Below, in pieces: positions 19,501-26,926 of a stretch of 64,000 bases of DNA; the stretch's first letter is position 1, and the number at the start of each line of letters is the position of its first letter. The position numbers were made by a program, and so were the translations under genes. The notes beneath the pieces were generated by a model, which ran no database searches, was not told the DNA's origin, and was given only the letters and a program-made list of their open reading frames with translations. The stretch spans positions 62,001-126,000 of the forward strand of contig NZ_JACHWH010000011.1 in NCBI RefSeq assembly GCF_014191255.1. The letters are read 5' to 3'. The DNA is from Amycolatopsis bartoniae (GTDB lineage Bacteria > Actinomycetota > Actinomycetes > Mycobacteriales > Pseudonocardiaceae).

Positions 19501-19780
19501 CTGGACCCACCTCGTCGGCATCTACAACGGCAACACTCACACCCTCGCCCTTTACGTCAACGCCGCCGCCAACGGCACGACCACTTGGCCCGCCGGCACC
19601 AATCCGTGGGCACCAACGGGCCCCCTCACCATCGGCGCCGACACCCAAACAACCGACACCGGTCAAACAGCAAACCACTACTTCACCGGAAACCTCAGTG
19701 ACATCCAGACCTGGAACTACGCACTCAGCCCAGACCAGACCAACGCCCTGTACCAACAAATCCAACAACTACAGCAATGA
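13373..19780 (+). CDS. Giant secreted protein with three LamG-like domains and a degenerate SGNH-hydrolase domain
   Basis: A 2135-aa protein. The signal peptide (residues ~1-54) is shared with the RHS giant. Residues ~100-330 form the N-terminal domain of actinobacterial DNRLRE/LamG proteins (GKWVPLDLTL, YPGVDLVVNANA). About 365-560 is DNRLRE-like, and ~565-690 Fn3-like. LamG folds lie at ~703-920, ~973-1190 and ~1896-2132 (FSVSAWVKL, YSVSAWVKL and FTISVWAYL starts). About 1232-1486 is a beta-rich module. About 1493-1890 aligns with the actinobacterial SGNH family (WTAGWASPTEGNYNF to DKANLTPAGY), but the catalytic positions are changed: GDN at 1675-1677 for GDS, GLED at 1761-1764 for GxND, and Asn1876 for the block-V His. 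It therefore looks like a binding, not a hydrolysing, domain. No RHS repeats are present. An adhesin or matrix role is inferred. Confidence 0.88.
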   Translation: MFAAGRRVSRTRIRTQHAGFAGRRRHRFSAGHFLAIFALLAGLTAALAPQADATPLNPSGTGRLEASGQPAPAPATPSTSPNPSATASPAQETAMDAAAATARSSGKSTPVDALTTETQQVTADAKGGFTLTENLGPVRTRQQGKWVPLDLTLHPNGNGTFSPTATAYGTVTFSGGGTTPLATTTSGGTTFSVSWPSPLPSPTVRGDQATYPAVYPGVDLVVNANAAGGFSDVLVVHDAAAAKNPALAHLTLPVDVRGGRLASTTAGGLRLTPQNPGRSLIGETPAVWDSNQALPSAPVAPNAKPSTPVAADPSDVHHAGLVAHTSPMPIRLTTSEVGLTPDPKVLNGPNTVYPVYIDPSVQWQDTAGAGLGYAEVKQGGVCHGTSFYNGASTDGEPMGVGYNGWPSTPLCIGIERTYYQWQLPTGLLAGAVINQATVTTAKEYSSSCVTTRDYLHLAGALPTVNGAPYVSWDNQQGPGPVVGFVDFGPAFNPDYCSTAPRAVYGGFDVTGWIDPRWPTATFSLTGDESLNRDNFARFAPSVDSVNIIQPALDIKFNRPPNTPLPVKAFSGSNNVGCNTNPTGPYPYMGKTMVNNAPALVANISDPDNNVVQAKFQYWVSGSSTMNTASSPDLSSGSNAMVSLSQSFVSGLSNGQVVNWNVSTFDGQLWSPWSATCHFTAEPTAPTEPAIASADGTYQSTEAGQTAATTPPADRWLLNDGNASPTAADTAKTNPSTLTGNAVAWSQDPTEGEVLAFGDETGYAVTKTSAVNTAASFSVSAWVKLTSTRAYYTAVGQGGTNMGGFYLQYNKNLNAWAFVLPGSDSTSAPQFIAHDTKAPTLGAWTNLVGTFDATSRTVSLYVNGVLVGTATGATPWSATGPLTIGGVQLTGGAANNLFNGSISDVQVYSTALPASDAAVIKTPIRTFTGSAQAGTPGTFTLSTPSSNATEIVYGVDQAPSTSSPPASQIASNFTGGTAAVPAGRWKLADGTGTTATDTGGAHNATLSATGASWVQDASRNSQVLALNGSAGDAATAGPVITTNASYSVSAWVKLADTNNYYTALSQAGRNVGGFYLQYNKNLNAWAIVVPASDSTSASQFIVHASAAPTVNKWTNLAATVDGSNGTITLYINGVAAGTVTDTSLWNATGPLTIGAVTPTGAAAGNFFAGDIADVQVYGRALTATEVAGMYATVTVTLTPHAPGPHTLYAYAEDAAGDISGFSTNAYHFQAIGDPADTTTCISWSTCLGSRYGNAAAHTGTTSTGAGADGTNSISSADLQAAGWSPNGTITVDGATFALPNFGNGSDNILSANQTLSTPFGPGPLTQAGTTSLVFLATSTADTTPNPGGSGRCPSSASSSAPFVPSGTAEAGTYMFSGTNPAELCVPTGTISYSTGTPQTFALSVPDWLNGPQSLAAVTLPHLNTPTGQDSSKHPKIYAVSVPLKPGATAPVNITSITLPDVSSHADAGSQALHIFGMALRNTTTANAPSGQTWTAGWASPTEGNYNFNGAAINNQTYRIALKPTLSGDSVRIKLDNALGTSPLNIGSATIALAATPGVPTATPVAGTTTTLTFSGNPTTTIPEGGMVYSDPVTGLHVTAGQYVLVSFWLNNPTTIPYLPEHTWSDTAWEYTAPASTTSHAADTSGSAFTGTNGAFSNLVTGLDIATSGTPTQAVLGDNLIDPTQPNANANIQVDLAANLSTAEPTAPAAYGSIGEGIEANQITVDNPETFNGGAVGGPSALSRIDRDILDQPGITTVILNEGLEDVLHNPGPQGASTIKAAYEQLIAYLSAYHIKVIAVTLTPCAGYTGGGANDPCTTGTGGVDDARKTVNSSIRNRDNGLISFVIDADQVIGQAVNDPDSDPVPLNPDATTTDKANLTPAGYAALTSAYMGPQHTWALDDARIGGTDTDAADSIAGTKTPYMANNDLTVTSQDANLSASGATWITDSTGRNALGLDGAGDAITSGPVVDTTHSFTISVWAYLTGSALPASDTDIVSQDGTNTSAATLQYVAADGKWAFTMSTGDAPGSTQLRALSQFAPTLNTWTHLVGIYNGNTHTLALYVNAAANGTTTWPAGTNPWAPTGPLTIGADTQTTDTGQTANHYFTGNLSDIQTWNYALSPDQTNALYQQIQQLQQ
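13436..13466 (+). other. Perfect 12-bp stem-loop inside signal-peptide codons
   Basis: GGCCGGCGGAGA (13436-13447), loop CACCGTT, TCTCCGCCGGCC (13455-13466). The hairpin covers codons ~22-32 of the LamG leader. A structure this strong just after the start of a very long mRNA could slow ribosomes during targeting or attenuate transcription. It could also be a by-product of Arg/Gly/Ala codons. Confidence 0.6.
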
Positions 19781-19871
19781 CCCCGCTGGCAAAGACAGGG
19801 CGCAGTTCAGGACGAGCTGATGTGGGACTGCGCAACTTCCGGCGTAGCCCCCGATCACAGAAGTGCACCTG

Positions 19872-20012
19872 ATGACCGACATGATGTCTGACGTGGGTGA
19901 CGCTGAGAACTCGAAACCCGAGACCGGTCCGGACGACCGACTCGTCGAGCAGTTGGTCAACCGCGCCGAGGTCGGCGGGCAGTTGAGCGGTGGGGGCCTG
20001 GGTGCGATCCTC
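19872..20012 (+). pseudogene. IS256-family transposase N-terminal fragment
   Basis: About 47 codons open with MTDMMSDVGDAENSKPE and include DDRLVEQLVNRA and LSGGGLGA, the typical N-terminal helix of IS256/mutator transposases, then lose homology. It is distinct from the copy that starts ~215 bp downstream, so two IS256 relics are nested here. Confidence 0.7.
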
Positions 20013-20127
20013 ACCCCAATGCGAAACCACGAAACGACGCTGAGCCCCTTGCAATGCCGGACACCGTCGAGCAGTTGTATCCGCTGCTTGCCGGTCTCTC
20101 GACTCCCGCTGAAGCGCTGTACGTATC

Positions 20128-20223
20128 GGAGGGTGTGTCAGAACAAGTGTGTAAGCCGTGGCCCTGACAGGGTGGCGGGGAGGTGATCTCCCCGCCGTCC
20201 GGAAGGGCACGATGACGTGACCG
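20128..20223 (+). mobile_element. Left end of IS256-type element with stem-loop
   Basis: GGGTGTGTCAGAACAAGTGTG near 20128-20150 resembles IS256-group terminal sequence just ahead of the transposase fragment. A perfect stem-loop follows at 20174-20196 (GGCGGGGAG, loop GTGAT, CTCCCCGCC). Confidence 0.5.
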
Positions 20224-21180
20224 ATGCAGGAACAACGACGACAAGGAACACGCTACGGCTCGGGCAACTCTCGTGACGGCCGGACGTCCAAGACCGTGCT
20301 GACCGACATCGGCCCGGTCGACATCACCGTCCCACGTGATCGCAACGGCACCTTCGAGCCGGCGATCGTGCGTAAGCGCCAGCGCCGTCTGGACGGGCTC
20401 AACGACGCGATCATCTCGCTGTATGCCCGCGGGATGACCGTGCGCGATATCCAGGCCCACCTCACCGACATCTACGGGGTCGAGGTTTCACCCGACCTGA
20501 TCTCCAAGGTCACCGGCGCGGTCACCGACTGGGCCAATCGGCCGTTCGGTTCGAGCTGGGCCGTCCTGTTCGTCGACGCGCTCTGGGTCAAGATCCGCGA
20601 CGGTCAGGTGTCCAATCGGCCGGTCTATGTGGTCGTGGGGGTCGACTTCGACGGCGCCAAACACGTCCTGGGCATGTGGATCGGCAAAGACGGCGAGGGC
20701 CCCAAATATTGGATGAACGTGCTGGCGGAGCTGAAAACCCGCGGCGTGACTGAGGTGTGTTTCGTCTGCTGCGACGGCCTGTCTGGGCTACCCGAGGCCA
20801 TCACCACCGTCTGGCCCGCCGCGATCGTGCAGACCTGCATCGTGCACCTGATCCGGGCCTCGATGTGCTACTCCTCGAAGAAACAGATTGCCCAGGTCAC
20901 CGCCGGGTTGCGGCCGATCTACCAGGCACTGACGCTGGACGCCGCGGCCGAGGCGCTGGATGAGCTGGAGTCGGGCGAGATTGGCCGCCGCTACCCGGCA
21001 ACCCCGCGTGCAACCGCGGCGCCTTCCCATCCGAGCGAGCAGCCCTGAAAACGCTCTACCTCACGATCCGTACGACGACACGACCCGACGGAGCCATCGG
21101 CATCACCCGCTCCAACGGCTGGAAAGCTACCCTCAACGCATTCGCCATCCAGTTCGGCGACCGCATCAACATCGACAAGT
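20224..21180 (+). pseudogene. IS256-family (mutator) transposase, internally deleted
   Basis: The front and catalytic middle are readable: GNSRDGRTSKTVLTDIGPVD, VLFVDALWVKIRDGQ (first Asp) and VCCDGLSGLPEAI (second Asp). After a GRRYPAT-like motif the frame is lost, and about 80 residues carrying the catalytic Glu (STNAIE region) are missing. A different frame then gives GAFPSERAALKTLYLTIRTT and NAFAIQFGDRINIDK with a stop at about 21180. The start at 20224 is within the original N-terminus, whose first third is absent. It cannot be functional. Confidence 0.85.
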
Positions 21181-21191
21181 AGGCCACGGCC

Positions 21192-21563
21192 CTACACAGT
21201 TGATCTGACAGTCCCGCGACCCGCGTCAGGAGGTCGCGCAGGTAGCGGTGTTCGGGGTCGTGCTCGTACGTCGGATGCCACCAGCACGTGGGCCTCGATG
21301 CCGAGCATCCGCATCTGCCGCGCGGCCGGGGTCGATGCAGTCGGCCCGTGGTAGGTGACGACCCACGGCATCGCGCGGAGCTGGTCGACCGTGAGCCTGG
21401 CGCCGATCCCGGGGTTGCCCGCAGCGGCGACCAGGCAGACCCGCTCATCACGGTAGAGGTCCTGGTGCGGGAGCCCGTCGACGAACGCGTGCGGCAGGAC
21501 GAGCAGGTCGATGCCGATCAGTGCGTGCGCCGCGTTGTCGAAGGCCCGCAGCAGGGCCGGCAC
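21192..21563 (-). pseudogene. LysR-type regulator, effector-domain fragment
   Basis: About 105 codons match the LysR substrate-binding domain: IDLLVLPHAFVDGLPHQDLY, RDERVCLVAAAGNP, LTVDQLRAMPWVVTYHG. The helix-turn-helix part is missing where the IS481 element starts at 21572, and the C-terminal end falls into another frame after HVLVAS. It is probably a target gene cut by the insertion. Confidence 0.75.
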
Positions 21564-21571
21564 CGGGAACC

Positions 21572-22596
21572 TGTGCTACTGACGCTGGCCGGTGACAGGC
21601 TGGGCTTGGGACTTCTGTAGCAGCCTCTCATACGGGGTTTGTCCGCCGAGGCCGCCGTGGGGGCGGTGGTAGTTGCAGTAGTCCTCCCATTCTTTGAGCT
21701 TTGTCGTTGAACACCCCGGCGTCGTCGATGACCACGCCGTCGAGGAGCCGGTAGAACTCTTCGGCGTCGATGCGATGAGAGCGCTCGACTTTGCCGTTGG
21801 GCCGCGGTGTGGCGGGGCGGATGTAGGTGTGGCCGATGCCCTTGTCGAGCACGTGCCAGTGAAACGCGGTCTGGAACTCGGCGCCGTTGTCAGTCTGGAT
21901 CTTCTCGACCTGGAAGGGCAGCCGGGACAGGATGTAGTCCAGGAACTGGATCGCGGTCTTCTGGTCCGAGCGGGGGTAGATCCGCAGCACCCGCAGGCGG
22001 GTGCAGTCGTCGATGGCGGTGTGCTGGTAGTAGCGTTTGCGCCGGGTAATTCCGGTGGTGATGGGTTCGATGAACTTGACATCGATCTGGACGTGGTGGC
22101 CGGGGCGTTGCTTCTCGTAGCGCTTCCAGCGCTGCTGATGTCGCTTGTAGCGCTGCGAGGCCGGCAGCCGGTTCATGCCCAGTCGCTTGAGGATCCGCCA
22201 CACACCCGACTGGCTGATGGCGACGTTGTGGTAACGCTGCAGGTACATCGCGATCTTCAGCGGGCCGAAGTGGTAGTGCTGGCGCAGGTGGATGATCTTG
22301 CCGACCACCTCCGGATGGGTCACGTTCGGGCTGTGCATCGGGGCACTCGAGCGGTTCTTGAGTCCCTCCAGCCCGTGTTCCTCGTAACGGCGTTTCCAGC
22401 GGTAGAAGATGCTGCGGCTGATGCCGTAGTAGCGGCAGGTCGCCGCCACATTGCCGCTGACCTCCTTGGCGCGCCGTAACACGGCCAGACGCCGATTCGC
22501 GCGCCTGACCAGGTCCTTCTCACTCCACACACGCTCAGCCATAGGACCTCCCTTGCTCAGGAGCCCAGACTGTCGACAACCTCCGTCAGTAGCACA
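21572..22596 (-). mobile_element. IS481-family insertion sequence with short terminal inverted repeats
   Basis: TGTGCTACTGACG at 21572-21584 is matched by its inverse CGTCAGTAGCACA at 22584-22596. The transposase stop codon (TAG, minus strand) lies inside the left repeat, a common IS481 arrangement. I see no clear target-site duplication. It separates a LysR fragment from an IS5 fragment. Confidence 0.8.
21576..22542 (-). pseudogene. IS481-family transposase, single frameshift
   Basis: The protein runs from MAERVWSEKDLVRRANR through a helix-turn-helix (AATCRYYGISRSIFYRWKRR) and the rve core. That core has VQIDVKFIEP (Asp), QTDNGAEFQT (Asp) and PNGKVERSHR (Glu). One extra A in an AAA run (TTT at 21700-21702, plus strand) shifts the frame; restoring it gives KLKEWEDYCNYHRPHGGLGG and a normal end. 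Everything else is intact, so this is a recent knockout or a sequencing-level error. Programmed frameshifting is not known for this family. Confidence 0.85.
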
Positions 22597-22602
22597 CACC
22601 TG

Positions 22603-22704
22603 AAGTGCTGGAAAATTCTCCGCGACTACCGTCGCGCTGCCAGCACACTGGCCGACACCGTCTCCGGAATCGCTCACCTCCACAACATCACAATCACCGG
22701 CTGA
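22603..22704 (+). pseudogene. IS5-family transposase C-terminal scrap
   Basis: About 33 codons read CWKILRDYRRAASTLADTVS then GIAHLHNITITG and stop, the usual end of actinobacterial IS5 transposases (KGWRILRDYRR pattern). It is cut at the IS481 right end. Confidence 0.75.
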
Positions 22705-23036
22705 CAACCCCAACAGGGACAACCCCAAGACCAGTTACGAGACATCCCCTTGCCGGTGATCTTCCTGAGTGGCGGAAAACGGCGGTTCGGTGTCTCCGCC
22801 GCTGGTGCCGTGGCCGGCTTGCCTCGGAGAGACGTCATCGCCACCCGCAGCGCGCATCGCCAACTGTGTCACTCCCGCGGCGGCGGCCGTGGCACCGTCG
22901 GCGATCAACGTGGACTCATACCCATCATTCCGGTCTCTTCGGTCGTTACATGCGGCTACAAAGAACCCGCACCAGCCAAAGAGTCACCAGCCGAGTTCCC
23001 GACAGTCGACACGAGTGAACGCCCGGGGGTCGTCCG
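22705..23036. other. Intergenic stretch, nothing recognised
   Basis: There is no homologous frame on either strand. A GGTGTCTCCGCCG segment near 22790 echoes the leader hairpin of the two giant genes but is too short to call a repeat. Confidence 0.4.
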
Positions 23037-23423
23037 TCAGCGCACCATTGTTCGCGCCAACTCGCGGCCGGCTTCAACCAGTTCGACCTCCACCGGAGTC
23101 ACCGCTTCCACTTCGACACCGGCGCGAAACAGCATCGCGATACTGATCTCAAGGAAACCACGGGCGATACGGAGGTAACCACCATTTCGGACTACAGCAC
23201 TGTCCAGCGCCGCCCGGATGAACGAGGCCAAACCCTCCGGATCGACGTAGTGGTCGTCCGGAGTCCCACCTGGACTCTGTTCGACGATCCAGCTGTCCGG
23301 ATCCGGGAAATCGGGATTCTGCGCGAAGATGAGCCGAGCCATGCCAACATAGGTCCGCCCAGTCTTGTTTCCCGGGTTCCACAGATTTCCTCGCACACCC
23401 CGCAAGGAAAACGACACACTCAC
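23037..23423 (-). CDS. Putative immunity protein of an orphan polymorphic toxin
   Basis: A 128-aa soluble, acidic protein beginning VSVSFSLRGVRGNLWNP, with DSWIVEQSPGG in the middle and a C-terminal helix-rich part (VEVELVEAGRELARTMVR). I recognise no family. Its GTG start overlaps the TAG stop of the upstream toxin fragment by one base, and GGAG sits 8 nt before it inside the toxin, so translation is coupled. That layout and the size are classic for an immunity gene after a toxin tip. GC is lower than in the surrounding genes. Confidence 0.6.
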   Translation of the reverse strand: MSVSFSLRGVRGNLWNPGNKTGRTYVGMARLIFAQNPDFPDPDSWIVEQSPGGTPDDHYVDPEGLASFIRAALDSAVVRNGGYLRIARGFLEISIAMLFRAGVEVEAVTPVEVELVEAGRELARTMVR

Positions 23424-24050
23424 TACTCGAACTCCAATCTCAGATCAATACCGGGATTGTACTGCTTCCCTTCTTCAAAGGCTTCTTCGATTGCCGCTCG
23501 CAGTTCAGGTTGCACCCCGGGTGTCGTCATCCGGTAGATGATCGGCGCATCTCTGTACTCAGCCAACTCCGGAGCGATCTCCCGAGCCTCGATATACTTC
23601 CAGATCTTGTTCGTTACGTTGTCCGCGGACCAGCCGACAGGGTCGGGAGCAGTTGTGGCCGACTTCCGTTCCACGAGAGCGCCGTTCTCGACCAGGTCGA
23701 TATCGGTGATCTCCTTACCGGTACCGGGGTCGTGAACAGGGATTTCCTCCTGTCCCTCGACGCTCCCGGGGTGCTTCGCGAGTTTAGCGACGTCGTCGGC
23801 GGCGCCTTCGAGGCCGTCCATGGTCATGGCCAGGCCGCCGAGCAGTGCGCTGATACCCGCGGCCGCTTCGGGGCCGCCGGTGAAGGCGCATGCGATGAGT
23901 CCGCCCAGACCGCCGATCACTCCACCAGGGATGGCTCCGATGCCGAGTTCCGGAGCCCCTGCCGCGGCCCCGATCGCGACGCCGCCAGCGATCTCCTCGC
24001 CGCAGGCGGCGAGCCCGGACGCCGTTTGGGCGGCACCGGCCAGTGTGAGC
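23423..24050 (-). pseudogene. Orphan polymorphic-toxin C-terminus with PD-(D/E)xK nuclease-like domain
   Basis: About 209 codons remain. A Gly/Ala-rich hydrophobic linker (AGGVAIGAAAGAPELGIGAI) leads to a tip of ~100 residues. The tip contains TDIDLVENGALVERKS, i.e. Asp...Glu-x-Lys as in the restriction-endonuclease fold, then a helix (NVTNKIWKYIEAREIAPELA) and PIIYRMTTPGV. Such tips are known as Tox-REase domains. The N-terminal delivery part is missing: the frame runs on to 24202, but from 24051 it is antisense to a TetR gene fragment. It is therefore a decapitated toxin that kept its immunity gene. It might still serve as a recombination donor for an intact toxin elsewhere. Confidence 0.7.
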
Positions 24051-24302
24051 GAACAACTCTGGGCCACACCAGAACAAGTCCTCGCGATCGCCCTGCAAGC
24101 CATCACCCACGAGTTCCAGGCCCTGCTCGACGAATCCCTTGCCGCACAGCGGGAGCCGCCACCGATCGACACCCACGTCGCGGCGAACCTGGTGCTGTCC
24201 ATGCTGACGACGGTCTACCGGTGGCACGAACCCGGCGGCCCGGTCACCCCGGAACAGCTCACCGAGCAGATCGCCCTGCTGCTCAAGGGACTGCTCCCCT
24301 GA
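24051..24302 (+). pseudogene. TetR-family regulator, C-terminal fragment
   Basis: Plus-strand codons give LAIALQAITHEFQALLDESL, NLVLSMLTTVYRWHEPGGPV and EQIALLLKGLLP with a stop. The pattern 'YRW...GGPVTPEQ.A.Q...LLL.GL' is the ligand-domain end of many actinobacterial TetR regulators. The DNA-binding half is absent; the break point is where the toxin relic begins. Confidence 0.75.
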
Positions 24303-24835
24303 CGGGTCCCTGGACCTGGCCGCCATCTCGAACGACGGCTGGCGCCACGGCGACGACTACCTGACCCTCAACGTCTGGGCTCCCACGCGCCCCGCCGACC
24401 GCGCCTCCTTCACCGCTCCGGCGCGGTGACCGTCGCGATCAACTGCCGCTTCGGCGTCGAGGGGTTCCTGCCCATCGACGGGGCGCCGACCAACCTCGGC
24501 CTCCGGGACATGATCGCGGCCATGCGGTGGGTCCAGCGCAACATCGGCCGGTTCGGCGGCTCAACCCAGGGCTGCGCGGGGGCACGGTCTGGTGCGCCGC
24601 GCTCACCGACCTCGCCTTCCGGTTCCCCGCCCGCCAGTTCGCCGAAGCCCACCAGATCCGCAGCCACGTCTACGACTTCGACTGGGCCTCGCCCGCGCTG
24701 GGCGGGAGCCTGGGCATCACGCGCGGCGTCGGCATCGCGTTCACCTTCGACAACCTCGCCACCATCACCGGGCCCAAGCGGGTCGGCGACGAGGTGCCCC
24801 CGCAGGAGACCGCGACGGGTTCTTCACCGCGATGA
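24303..24835 (+). pseudogene. Type-B carboxylesterase, heavily deleted
   Basis: Separate pieces in shifting frames match this family: GWRHGDDYLTLNVWAPTRP, then VTVAINCRFGVEGFLPIDGA and LRDMIAAMRWVQRNIGRFGG, then FRFPARQFAEAHQ and SHVYDFDWASPALGG. The nucleophile elbow (GxSAG) and large central parts are missing. An intact relative of the family sits at 61.2 kb. Confidence 0.75.
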
Positions 24836-24856
24836 AGCAGCGTTGTCCGGACCGCG

Positions 24857-26020
24857 TCAACCCCTGGGCGATCCGGCTCGGCGCCCTGCGGCTGTCCGAA
24901 AACTGAGTCCCTCCGTGGACGGGGCGAAGCCCGGGAAGCTGTCCTCGCGCTTGCTCAGCCAGTACGAAATGCGAGTGGGCGCCTGGGCGTAGGGATCGGA
25001 CACGCCCAGTTTGCGCGCCGCGTCCAAGGGCCAGTTCGGGTTGTAGAGCAGCTCCCGCCCCAGCGCGACCAGGTCCGCCTGCCCGTTCTCGACGATGGAC
25101 TGGGCCTGCGTGGCGTGGACGATGTGCCCGACCGCCATCGTCGGAAGTCCGGTCCGGGTGCGGATCTGCTCCGCGTACGGCACCTGGTAGCCGTAATCCG
25201 GCGTCACACCTGGCGAAGGCCGCCCGACGATCCCTCCCGAACTGCAGTCGACGACGTCGACTCCGCGGATCCCGAGCTCCCGCACCAGTTCCACGGTCTG
25301 GTCGATGCTCCACTCGACGTCCACGCACGAAAGGCGGACGAACAACGCCTTGCGGTCCGGCCAGACGTTCCGGACGCGGTCGACGATCTCGACGAGGAAG
25401 CGGAAGCGGTTCTCCGTGGAGCCGCCGTAACGGTCCGCCCGCCGGTTCGCCAGCGGCGAGAGGAAACTGTGGATCAGGTAGCCGTGGGCCGCCTGCAGTT
25501 CGAGGACTTCGTAACCGGCTTCGTCGGCGCGCCGGGCGGCGTTCGCGAACGCCGCCACGGTGTCTTCGATGTCGGCGGGCGTCATTTCGACGGGAGTGGC
25601 GAACCCGTCGGGGCCGAGGGGAATCGCGCTGGGCGCGAGCACCGGCCACCCGGCGGACGGCGGCGGGGTGCGCGCGTCCCAGGGCGGGTTCCGGCGTCCC
25701 TTGCGCCCGGCGTGGATGAGCTGGATGCCCGGCACGGCGCCGCCGGCCCTGACGACGTCCACGAGCCGCGCGTGCAGCGGGACCACGCTGTCGTCCCAGA
25801 TGCCGAGGTCGCCCACGGTTCCCCGGCCCCGCCGGTCCACCGTCGTCCCCTCCACCACGACCAGCCCGGCACCCCCTTCGGCGAGCCGTCCGTAATGGAC
25901 GGTGTGCGTCGGCGTCGGTTTCCCGTCCTTTCCGGCGTACTGCCACATCGGCGACACGACGACCCGGTTCGGCAACCGGACGCCGCGGATTTCGATCGGA
26001 CTGAAGAGGGTTGCCGGCAT
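24857..26020 (-). CDS. NADH:flavin oxidoreductase, Old Yellow Enzyme family (YqjM/NamA-like)
   Basis: A 387-aa FMN-dependent ene-reductase. MPATLFSPIEIRGVRLPNRV and SPMWQYAG open the barrel; the Trp after SPM takes the place where many OYEs have Cys or Thr. IQLIHAGRKG provides the substrate-binding His-Ala-Gly-Arg, LQAAHGYLIHSFLSPLANRR and RYGGSTENR are family hallmarks, and VGHIVHATQAQSI through ADLVALGRELLYNPNWPLDA binds the FMN phosphate. It catalyses NAD(P)H-dependent reduction of activated C=C bonds. The ATG at 26020 has GGAG 8 nt upstream. The 3' end overlaps the end of a short plus-strand frame that I consider noise. It is divergent from an alpha/beta hydrolase, with a palindrome between. 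Confidence 0.92.
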   Translation of the reverse strand: MPATLFSPIEIRGVRLPNRVVVSPMWQYAGKDGKPTPTHTVHYGRLAEGGAGLVVVEGTTVDRRGRGTVGDLGIWDDSVVPLHARLVDVVRAGGAVPGIQLIHAGRKGRRNPPWDARTPPPSAGWPVLAPSAIPLGPDGFATPVEMTPADIEDTVAAFANAARRADEAGYEVLELQAAHGYLIHSFLSPLANRRADRYGGSTENRFRFLVEIVDRVRNVWPDRKALFVRLSCVDVEWSIDQTVELVRELGIRGVDVVDCSSGGIVGRPSPGVTPDYGYQVPYAEQIRTRTGLPTMAVGHIVHATQAQSIVENGQADLVALGRELLYNPNWPLDAARKLGVSDPYAQAPTRISYWLSKREDSFPGFAPSTEGLSFRTAAGRRAGSPRG

Positions 26021-26084
26021 CCCGCCACTCCTTCGATGGGCGATTGACACACCCGGTCAGCGTGTCTACCGTCATGCTACTCAT

Positions 26085-26099
26085 CGATACGTCGTACCG
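26085..26099. promoter_or_regulatory. Imperfect palindrome CGATACGTCGTACCG, candidate operator
   Basis: Six of seven base pairs are symmetric around the central T. It lies in the ~100-bp divergent region between the ene-reductase and the alpha/beta hydrolase, where the nearby IclR protein could bind (inference). Confidence 0.35.
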
Positions 26100-26121
26100 C
26101 ATAGTGGCACGAGGAGCAGAC

Positions 26122-26922
26122 ATGACGACGACTGGCCGGGTTGTGGAGAACCGCGAGGTCCAGCGGCCGCACGAGACGTCCATCCGGTACTCGATCAGCG
26201 GACCACCCGAGGGGCCTGCCGTCGTCCTGATCCACGGCTGGGCGTGCCACCGCGGGGACTTCGACGCGCTGACCGGGTTCCTGCCCGGCGGGTACCGCGT
26301 GATCGCCGTCGATCTCGCCGAGCACGGCGAATCCCGTTCGTCGCGCGAGAACTGGACGATCGAGGAGTTCGCCCGCGACGTCGTCTCGGTGCTCGACGCC
26401 GAATCGGTGACCGACTGCGTCGTCGCCGGGCATTCGCTCGGCGGTGCGGTGGCGGTCGAAACCGCCCGGCTGCGCCCCGGCGCGGTCCGGCACGTCATCG
26501 CCCTCGACGCCCTGCACTACCTCTTCCTGTTCGGCGCCCTGGACGAGGAGCAGGCCGAAGGGCTGCTGCAGCCGCTGCGGACGGATTTCGCCGGGCTCGT
26601 GCGCAGCATGGTGGAGGCGGGCTCGCCGCCGGACACCGATCCGGCACTGAAGGAAGCGCACTTCGGGAAGATGGTGGCGGTGCGCCAGCCCGCGGGCACC
26701 CGGGCGTTCGAGGGCCTCGTCGCCTGGGACATGGACGAGGCGCTGAGCGCTGTGCGGCAGCCGATCACCGTGTTCGGCGTACGGGACCTGGTCACCCGGG
26801 AAGCCCTCGACCACCTCTCGGGCCGCGCCGAGGTGGTGCTCGTCGACCTGGGCAGCCACCACTTCCCCGTGGAGTCGCCGGAGGCGACGGCCGGGCTGAT
26901 CGCCGGTGTCCTGAACGCCTAG
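26122..26922 (+). CDS. Alpha/beta hydrolase
   Basis: A 266-aa single-domain hydrolase. VVLIHGWACHRGD provides the oxyanion-hole HGW, VVAGHSLGGAVAVE the nucleophile Ser, and VDLGSHHFPVESPE the catalytic His; ITVFGVRDLV lies in the acid-residue region. There is no signal peptide, so it is cytoplasmic. GAGGAG precedes the ATG at 26122 by 6 nt; an earlier in-frame ATG at 26011 overlaps the ene-reductase start and has no ribosome site. Substrate unknown: esters, lactones or C-C hydrolysis products all fit. It ends 4 nt before the convergent IclR stop. Confidence 0.88.
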   Translation: MTTTGRVVENREVQRPHETSIRYSISGPPEGPAVVLIHGWACHRGDFDALTGFLPGGYRVIAVDLAEHGESRSSRENWTIEEFARDVVSVLDAESVTDCVVAGHSLGGAVAVETARLRPGAVRHVIALDALHYLFLFGALDEEQAEGLLQPLRTDFAGLVRSMVEAGSPPDTDPALKEAHFGKMVAVRQPAGTRAFEGLVAWDMDEALSAVRQPITVFGVRDLVTREALDHLSGRAEVVLVDLGSHHFPVESPEATAGLIAGVLNA

Positions 26923-26926
26923 CCGG

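Noticed and set aside
20174..20196. Terminator for the LamG giant gene
   Set aside because: The stem-loop lacks a T tail, is almost 400 bp after the stop codon and lies in the leader of an IS256-type element.
21576..22542. Programmed frameshifting in the IS481 transposase
   Set aside because: The family uses a single frame, and no slippery heptamer with downstream structure is evident; a one-base insertion explains it.
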